NCBI GenBank assembly: GCA_048061315.1
Contig: JBGMRJ010000001.1
Span: 47,092 to 111,091 of the forward strand
Origin: CAYQUC01 sp048061315
GTDB lineage: Bacteria; Pseudomonadota; Gammaproteobacteria; UBA6429; Thiohalophilaceae
Direction: 5' to 3'
DNA: 64,000 nucleotides
Shown: positions 63,223 to 64,000 of the stretch, one piece after another
Numbering within the stretch: position 1 is the stretch's first letter
Layout of the letters: each line of letters opens with the position of its first letter
Notes under the pieces: generated by a model
What the model saw: the letters and a program-made list of their open reading frames with translations, nothing else
What the model was told of the DNA's origin: nothing
Databases searched by the model: none
Program-made: the position numbers and the translations under genes

Positions 63223-64000
63223 ATTGATTTCCTTAAACGCTCGAGTGTTTGTATAATTAAAAAAAAGTCTTGTTCTTTGTTGGTGCTAGTTGCGGTTAGT
63301 GCCAGTTCCACCTTATCAGCAGCCAAGCCGGATTGTTTTGCTAATCGTTTTACTAATTCTTTTTCCGGTAAATTATTCCAGTTGGGATGTCGAATTGAAA
63401 TCTTTTTTTGCAGTGCATTTTGCGTTTCGAGAATAAGACCATCACTAAATTTATTTTTCCACAAAAATAATCCACTGGCACGAATGTGTTCAATTAAATT
63501 ACGTCGGTGAGTTGATACCAGAGGATGTAATGCACCAAAACGTGGTAATACTGACCAAATCCAAACCGCAATAATAAAAAATAACGTTAAAAAGGGAGCC
63601 CACATATTTTCAAAAAGCCATTCATATAAGGGTGGCATGTCACCTTTAAATACAATCCAGACTTTACCACTGTTGTTACTGAAATGAACTAAATACCAGA
63701 AGAAAGCTGCGTGATCAAATTTTTCAAATTGAGTATTTGTTAGAAATTGATAATCACTTAAAACAGTAATTAAACCTTTATCTTTTACATATTCAACCAA
63801 ATGTGCTCCGTTTTCACCACCAACCACCCAATTCGCTTTCGCTTTATTGTTTGACGTTAACCAAATTGAAGGATCAAAAGCGACATTACTTTTTTCACGA
63901 CCCTCAAGAATTGTAACTGCAATAGGTTTAAAATCAGTATTACTACAATCTTTTAATTTTTTATCTGAATCTGATTTTTCTTTTTCTTTTTCTTTTTCTT
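63219..64000 (-). CDS. DUF4350-domain membrane protein (partial, N-terminus beyond window)
   Basis: The reading frame is open from its stop at 63219 to the right edge, so at least 260 residues are encoded here and the true start lies outside. A GTG at 63827 is an internal codon, not the start, because the upstream codons read as sensible protein (VAFDPSIWL, KANWVVGGENGAHLV). A membrane helix lies in the stretch WAPFLTLFFIIAVWIWSVLP. The C-terminal part is charged and helical. Near the edge the protein has an alternating Glu-Lys run. It is the upstream member of the DUF4350-moxR-DUF58 operon. Confidence 0.82.
   Translation of the reverse strand, partial: EKEKEKEKSDSDKKLKDCSNTDFKPIAVTILEGREKSNVAFDPSIWLTSNNKAKANWVVGGENGAHLVEYVKDKGLITVLSDYQFLTNTQFEKFDHAAFFWYLVHFSNNSGKVWIVFKGDMPPLYEWLFENMWAPFLTLFFIIAVWIWSVLPRFGALHPLVSTHRRNLIEHIRASGLFLWKNKFSDGLILETQNALQKKISIRHPNWNNLPEKELVKRLAKQSGLAADKVELALTATSTNKEQDFFLIIQTLERLRKSI
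63975..64000 (-). repeat. GAAAAA hexanucleotide repeat inside the DUF4350 gene
   Basis: About four GAAAAA units at the window edge encode alternating Glu and Lys. The repeat continues outside the window. Unit changes of six bases would keep the frame. Confidence 0.6.

Noticed and set aside
63219..63827. GTG at 63827 as the start of the DUF4350 gene
   Set aside because: The frame is open further to the window edge and encodes plausible protein, so the gene is truncated by the window.
1..64000. CRISPR array, rRNA, tRNA, prophage or replication origin
   Set aside because: I saw no regularly spaced repeats with spacers, no rRNA or tRNA sequence, no phage genes and no DnaA-box cluster anywhere in the window.

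Overview
This 64 kb window is an AT-rich stretch of bacterial chromosome. The gene content is gammaproteobacterial: a full ccmABCDEFGHI operon, PutA without a DNA-binding domain, FNR with its four cluster cysteines, OxyR beside a peroxiredoxin-glutaredoxin hybrid, PhoP/PhoQ-type regulators, a folB-folK-plsY neighbourhood and a multifunctional Cca. I cannot name the genus. Four runs of exactly 100 N (1068-1167, 10724-10823, 57927-58026, 60473-60572) are fixed-size assembly placeholders. Each interrupts a real gene, and the genes themselves are probably intact.

Layout. 1-8.5 kb: the start of a multihaem cytochrome c gene and the complete system I cytochrome c maturation operon, all on the minus strand, including a 56-residue ccmD. 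8.9-15.4 kb: bifunctional proline catabolism enzyme (putA) and a large hybrid histidine kinase. 15.7-19.4 kb: a His/Arg-rich secreted protein, a PepSY protein with a PhoP/PhoQ-like two-component system, and two tandem STAS proteins. 19.6-22.7 kb: a catabolic acetolactate synthase-like enzyme with an aldehyde dehydrogenase. 23-27.8 kb: hemN, a nested inverted-repeat element, fnr, a charge-block membrane-anchored protein and a porin. 28.2-41.4 kb: an atypical periplasmic nitrate reductase (Nap) cluster, divergent cytochrome/DUF302 genes, a TetR regulator, moaA and a secreted thioredoxin-like protein. 41.7-51.8 kb: a GGDEF/EAL protein, a radical SAM enzyme with a Cys-rich partner, a TauE-type transporter, cca, an FAD monooxygenase, VanZ, uppP and a MidA-type methyltransferase. 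52-54.3 kb: pteridine reductase, folK, folB and plsY. 54.5-57.7 kb: HipBA toxin-antitoxin, truncated haemoglobin and a ferredoxin-reductase. 57.8-64 kb: rhomboid protease, oxyR, peroxiredoxin-glutaredoxin, and a DUF58/MoxR/DUF4350 operon.

How the parts fit. The dominant theme is low-oxygen respiration. FNR is encoded here, and palindromes matching TTGAT-N4-ATCAA lie upstream of hemN, the nap operon, the cytochrome-DUF302 gene, moaA, the Cys-rich/radical SAM pair and the truncated haemoglobin. At hemN, nap and moaA a -10-like hexamer sits where a class II FNR promoter needs it. The Ccm operon attaches haem to the many CXXCH proteins, HemN makes haem without oxygen, and MoaA starts the molybdenum cofactor that NapA needs. 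The Nap cluster has no visible napB or napD. It carries instead a dihaem lipoprotein, NapG, NapH, a FixH-like protein, a second polyferredoxin and a NapC-type protein with five CXXCH motifs instead of four. This cluster is the best candidate for something not well described. Other notable items are a nested palindromic element whose end sequence also occurs on the far side of hemN and upstream of cca, paired operator-like palindromes at hipBA and at oxyR/prx-grx, and a tandem duplication of the periplasmic domain of CcmI.
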